DNA from: an uncultured Emergencia sp.
GTDB lineage: Bacteria; Bacillota; Clostridia; Peptostreptococcales; Anaerovoracaceae
Reading direction: 5' to 3'
Assembly: GCA_937997955.1 (NCBI GenBank)
Contig: CALLDR010000038.1
Location: 1 to 64,000, forward strand
DNA: 64,000 bases
Shown here: piece after piece, positions 60,832 to 64,000 of the stretch
Numbering within the stretch: position 1 is the stretch's first letter
How the letters are laid out: each line of letters opens with the position of its first letter
The notes under the pieces: generated by a model
Database searches by the model: none
What the model was told of the DNA's origin: nothing
The model's input: only the letters and a program-made list of their open reading frames with translations
Made by a program: the position numbers and the translations under genes

Positions 60832-61830
60832 ATGATTACAGTATTGAAAGAGGGCGCAACAGAGGAACAGAGAAATCAACTCATTTCATGGTTCGAGGAG
60901 CAGGGCGTGCAGGTTCACGCGTATGTCGGTGAATTTCAGACCGTCCTGGGCCTCATCGGAGATACCAGCGGCATCGACGTGGAGATGCTGGAGCTGCTGG
61001 ATATCGTAGAGCGGGTAACGCCGATCTCCGAACCGTTTAAGAGTGCAAATAGAAAATTCCACCCGGAGGATTCCGTCATAGACGCGGGCGGCGTCAAGAT
61101 CGGCGGAGGAAACTTCGCGGTGATCGCCGGACCTTGCTCCGTAGAGAACCCGGAGCAGATCAAAGAAGTGGCCGAAGGCGTCAAAGCTGCCGGAGCCACC
61201 CTGCTGAGAGGCGGCGCGTTCAAGCCGAGGACTTCCCCTTATGACTTCCAGGGCATGAAGGCAGAGGGCATCGAACTCCTTCTGGAAGCGAAGCAGGCCA
61301 CAGGTCTTCCAATCGTGACAGAGATCATGAACGCCAACCACCTTCCGCTCTTTGAAGAAGTGGACGTCATTCAGGTAGGAGCCAGAAACATGCAGAACTT
61401 TGAACTGCTGAAGGAGCTGGGAAGAACCCGCAAGACCATCTTGCTGAAGAGAGGCCTTGCAAACACCCTGAAGGAACTGCTCATGGCCGCTGAATACATC
61501 ATGGCGGGCGGTAATGAAAGCGTTATCCTCTGCGAGAGAGGCATCAGAACCTTTGAGACTTACACCAGAAATACCCTGGACCTGTCGGCAGTGCCGGTGC
61601 TGCACAACCTGACCCACCTGCCGGTGGTCATCGACCCGAGCCACGCTACAGGCGAAAGATATCTGGTTAAACCGATGGCTATGGCGGCTGTAGCGGCCGG
61701 CGCCGACGGACTGATGATAGAAGTACACAACAATCCTGCGAAGGCCCTTTGCGACGGCAAACAGTCGCTGACACCGGCACAGTTCGCGGACGTTATGGAT
61801 AAAGTAAGAAAGATAAGAGAGGTGATCTAA
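60832..61830 (+). CDS. aroF: 3-deoxy-7-phosphoheptulonate synthase (DAHP synthase)
   Basis: A 332-residue enzyme of the AroA-beta/KDO8PS-like class (Thermotoga/Bacillus type). Residues 1-75 are a ferredoxin-like regulatory domain; the barrel carries FAVIAGPCSVENPEQI, LRGGAFKPRTSPYDFQG and PVVIDPSHATG. It condenses PEP and erythrose 4-phosphate, the first shikimate step, and the N-terminal domain usually mediates Tyr/Phe feedback. The ATG at 60832 fits GGAGGAAG spacing better than 60817. Confidence 0.95.
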   Translation: MITVLKEGATEEQRNQLISWFEEQGVQVHAYVGEFQTVLGLIGDTSGIDVEMLELLDIVERVTPISEPFKSANRKFHPEDSVIDAGGVKIGGGNFAVIAGPCSVENPEQIKEVAEGVKAAGATLLRGGAFKPRTSPYDFQGMKAEGIELLLEAKQATGLPIVTEIMNANHLPLFEEVDVIQVGARNMQNFELLKELGRTRKTILLKRGLANTLKELLMAAEYIMAGGNESVILCERGIRTFETYTRNTLDLSAVPVLHNLTHLPVVIDPSHATGERYLVKPMAMAAVAAGADGLMIEVHNNPAKALCDGKQSLTPAQFADVMDKVRKIREVI

Positions 61831-62673
61831 ATGAACATCGGAATTGTAGGACTGGGATTAATAGGCGGCTCAATGGCAAAGGCCTATAAAAAGGCTGGTG
61901 CTACAGTTCTGGGATGCGACAGAGACAGACTCACCACAGAGTTTGCGAAGATGGCTGAGGCCATCGACGGCGAATTAGATGAGGCACACTTTAGCAAGTG
62001 CGATTTGATCATGATCTGCATTCCGCCGGTAGGAGCCGAAGAATGGCTCGAGCTGAACGCTCCCAAACTGTCACCAGATACATTAGTAATTGATTGCTGC
62101 GGAACAAAGAGATATATTTGTGAAACAGGCTTCAGACTGGCAAAACAGTACGGCTTCACCTACGCTGGCGGCCACCCGATGGCGGGCACCCAATATGCAG
62201 GCTTTAAACACAGCGACGAGAATCTGTTCCAGGGCACCGTGTTCGCGCTGGTGCCGGAGGACAGGAACGACCTGTTCTTCATCGACAGAGTGAAGAAGAT
62301 GGTCCTTCCGGCAGGCTTCTCCAAGGTGGTCATGTCCACCGCCGAGCAGCATGACAGAGTCATCGCCTTTACCTCTCAGATGGCTCACGTGGTTTCCAAC
62401 GCGTTCATCAAAAGCGAAACGGCCTTTGATACGGGAACAGCCATCTCCGCTGGCAGCTACAAGGACTTTACCCGGGTAGCGGGACTGGACGCCAGCATGT
62501 GGACAGAGCTTTTCATGGAAAATCGGGACAACCTGAAGCATGAGCTGGATATCCTCATCGACGAACTTCAGAAATACGGAAAGGCCCTGGAAGAGGAGGA
62601 TGCGGAGGAGCTCTGCAGACTTCTGGCAGAGGGCAGTGACAGAAAGCACGAGGTAGAGAGAAGATGCGGTTAG
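61831..62673 (+). CDS. tyrA: Prephenate dehydrogenase
   Basis: A 280-residue NAD(P)-dependent enzyme converting prephenate to 4-hydroxyphenylpyruvate for tyrosine. The Rossmann motif is GIVGLGLIGGSMAKAYKKAG, and the active-site block is GGHPMAGTQYAGF. There is no C-terminal ACT domain, so feedback is probably through the operon or the DAHP synthase. It starts on the base after the aroF stop. Confidence 0.95.
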   Translation: MNIGIVGLGLIGGSMAKAYKKAGATVLGCDRDRLTTEFAKMAEAIDGELDEAHFSKCDLIMICIPPVGAEEWLELNAPKLSPDTLVIDCCGTKRYICETGFRLAKQYGFTYAGGHPMAGTQYAGFKHSDENLFQGTVFALVPEDRNDLFFIDRVKKMVLPAGFSKVVMSTAEQHDRVIAFTSQMAHVVSNAFIKSETAFDTGTAISAGSYKDFTRVAGLDASMWTELFMENRDNLKHELDILIDELQKYGKALEEEDAEELCRLLAEGSDRKHEVERRCG

Positions 62674-63653
62674 AAGAGCTTGGCTGTCAGATCAGACCCC
62701 TGATCAAAGGCAACAGCCTGACAGTCGTAACCGACGAAAACGTAGCAAAACTATATTTAAATCGATGCATCCAGAGCCTCAAATGCGAAGGCTTTGATGT
62801 ATATACATTTGTGATTCCTCCTGGCGAGGAATCCAAAGACGGGAAAACGTATCTGGAACTTATCAATTATCTGGCGGAAATACCGCTGACCAGGGCCGAT
62901 GCCCTTGTGGCCCTGGGAGGCGGCGTGGTAGGAGATCTTACCGGATTTGCTGCTGCCACATATCTGCGAGGGATACCAGTGATCCAGGTACCTACCACCC
63001 TCCTTGCGGCAGTGGATTCCTCTGTCGGCGGCAAGACGGCCATCAATCTTCCGGCCGGAAAAAATCTTGCCGGGGCGTTTCACCAGCCTGCCCTAATCTG
63101 GTGCGACGCCGAGCTGCTGGAATCCCTGCCGGACAATATCTACCAAGACGGTATGGCAGAGGTCATCAAATACGGAGTGATAGCAGATGCCCAGCTCTTT
63201 GACCTTCTCTGCGACAGAGAAAAGGCGGAGAGCTGCACCCGCGAGATCATCGAGCGGTGCGTGCGTATCAAAAAGAAATTCGTCGAAGAGGACGAGTTCG
63301 ATACGGGCGTCAGGCAGCTGCTTAACTTCGGCCATACCATTGGACACGCCATCGAAAAGGCCAGCGATTTCGCGGTCAGCCACGGCAGCGCTGTGGCAAA
63401 GGGCATGGCGATGATGGCGGAGATCTCGGCGAAGCAGAACTGGTGCAGTCAGGAGACCAGCCAGCGCATCGTCGACCTTCTGAAACTTTATGAATTTGAT
63501 CTGAATATTGCACAGACAAAAGACGTGCTGTATGATATAATGAAAGCGGATAAAAAACGCAAGGGCGGCTTCATCGACATCGTGGTTCCGGAAAAGATCG
63601 GGACCTGCCGCCTGCAGAGACTGACCACGGAGGAGCTGGGAGAGATCTTATGA
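62664..63653 (+). CDS. aroB: 3-dehydroquinate synthase
   Basis: A 329-residue enzyme, slightly shorter than usual. It shows GGGVVGDLTGFAAATYLRG, PTTLLAAVDSSVGGKTAIN and the metal-ligand region NFGHTIGHAIE. It forms the first carbocycle of the shikimate pathway. Its start overlaps the end of tyrA by 10 bases, and its stop overlaps the aroA start (ATGA). Confidence 0.95.
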   Translation: MRLEELGCQIRPLIKGNSLTVVTDENVAKLYLNRCIQSLKCEGFDVYTFVIPPGEESKDGKTYLELINYLAEIPLTRADALVALGGGVVGDLTGFAAATYLRGIPVIQVPTTLLAAVDSSVGGKTAINLPAGKNLAGAFHQPALIWCDAELLESLPDNIYQDGMAEVIKYGVIADAQLFDLLCDREKAESCTREIIERCVRIKKKFVEEDEFDTGVRQLLNFGHTIGHAIEKASDFAVSHGSAVAKGMAMMAEISAKQNWCSQETSQRIVDLLKLYEFDLNIAQTKDVLYDIMKADKKRKGGFIDIVVPEKIGTCRLQRLTTEELGEIL

Positions 63654-64000
63654 GGCACATCGAAATCATTCCATCAAAATCTGACGCCCACAGGGCGCTG
63701 ATCTGCGCGGCCCTTTCCGATCTGACCAGCGGACGGGCCTGCCAGGTGGTGTGCAGCAGCACCTCTCAGGATATCGAGGCCACGGCAAAGTGCCTGGCGG
63801 CCCTGGAAACAGGCCGCAGCCAGATGTACTGCGGCGAAAGCGGATCTACGCTCAGGTTCCTGCTGCCGGTCATGGGCGCTCTGGGCTATCGGGCGGAGTT
63901 CTATCCAGAAGGCCGCCTGCCGGAAAGACCCCTGTCTCCGCTTTACGAAGAATTGGAAAGCCATGGGTGCAGACTCAGCCCGCAGGGCAGCGTTCCCTTT
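63650..64000 (+). CDS. aroA: EPSP synthase (3-phosphoshikimate 1-carboxyvinyltransferase), N-terminal part
   Basis: The open frame from ATG 63650 runs off the window after 117 codons. IIPSKSDAHRALICAAL, YCGESGSTLRFLLPVMGALG and LPERPLSPLYEELESHG are clear EPSP synthase motifs (substrate-binding Lys/Ser and Arg). The 4-base overlap with aroB indicates coupled translation in the aromatic operon. Confidence 0.93.
   Translation, partial: MRHIEIIPSKSDAHRALICAALSDLTSGRACQVVCSSTSQDIEATAKCLAALETGRSQMYCGESGSTLRFLLPVMGALGYRAEFYPEGRLPERPLSPLYEELESHGCRLSPQGSVPF

Overview
The window looks like chromosomal DNA of an anaerobic, spore-lineage Clostridia bacterium. It is moderately GC-rich in most blocks, has strong AGGAGG-type ribosome binding sites and uses TTG and GTG starts freely. 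Supporting genes are a CwlD-like amidase, a SAM-I riboswitch before metK, a T-box before a four-subunit 2-oxoacid:ferredoxin oxidoreductase, a DUF3793/flavodoxin pair behind DtxR-type operators, an SdpR/SdpI pair and BirA-controlled bioY. No rRNA or tRNA gene, complete insertion sequence, prophage or CRISPR array was seen. A more precise placement, such as Clostridiales family XIII, is only an impression.

Layout. 1-9.2 kb: end of a CoA-transferase, alanyl-tRNA editing protein, amidase, an intergenic cluster of DnaA-box-like sites, an unknown gene, riboswitch-metK, a PepSY secreted protein, DEAD-box helicase and mutY. 9.2-21.7 kb: lipoprotein, a striking 63-bp-period inverted-motif array, SGNH hydrolase, LOG protein, Rpn-type nuclease, rarA overlapping a large SUFU/DUF2185/TPR protein, NAD(P)HX epimerase, EamA exporter, NhaC antiporter and PHP phosphoesterase. 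21.9-30.6 kb: an AT-richer catabolic island with LysR, two RraA-type aldolases, dicarboxylate symporter and aminotransferase, then PucR, NCS1 permease and Asp/Glu/hydantoin racemase. 30.7-36.7 kb: iron-controlled DUF3793/flavodoxin, an ABC exporter whose permease is frameshifted, an FMN oxidoreductase and bioY. 37-48 kb: cobI-type methyltransferase with an ABC-2 transporter and a NEAT-like surface protein, two peptidases, LysR, a gate-domain membrane protein, a gene remnant and uup. 48-60.4 kb: small redox and regulatory genes, MarR/GNAT, a second 63-bp-period array, T-box plus a tandem 102-bp RNA-like element plus porCDAB, SdpR/SdpI, MerR, an amino-acid antiporter and two envelope proteins. 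60.4-64 kb: an aromatic amino acid operon aroF-tyrA-aroB-aroA preceded by an unannotated Tyr/Phe-rich leader peptide and attenuator.

The most interesting signals are non-coding. Two arrays, 40 kb apart and with different 8-bp cores, share the same design: five inverted-motif units, a 63-bp period, fixed-length but unrelated spacers and one 10-bp expansion each. Other notable signals are the aromatic leader peptide, the duplicated structured element between the T-box and por genes, the 10-bp-phased ATACG repeat behind bioY, and several short tandem repeats that copy a gene's own stop codon. All coordinates and motifs were read by eye; homology calls come from remembered family motifs, not searches.
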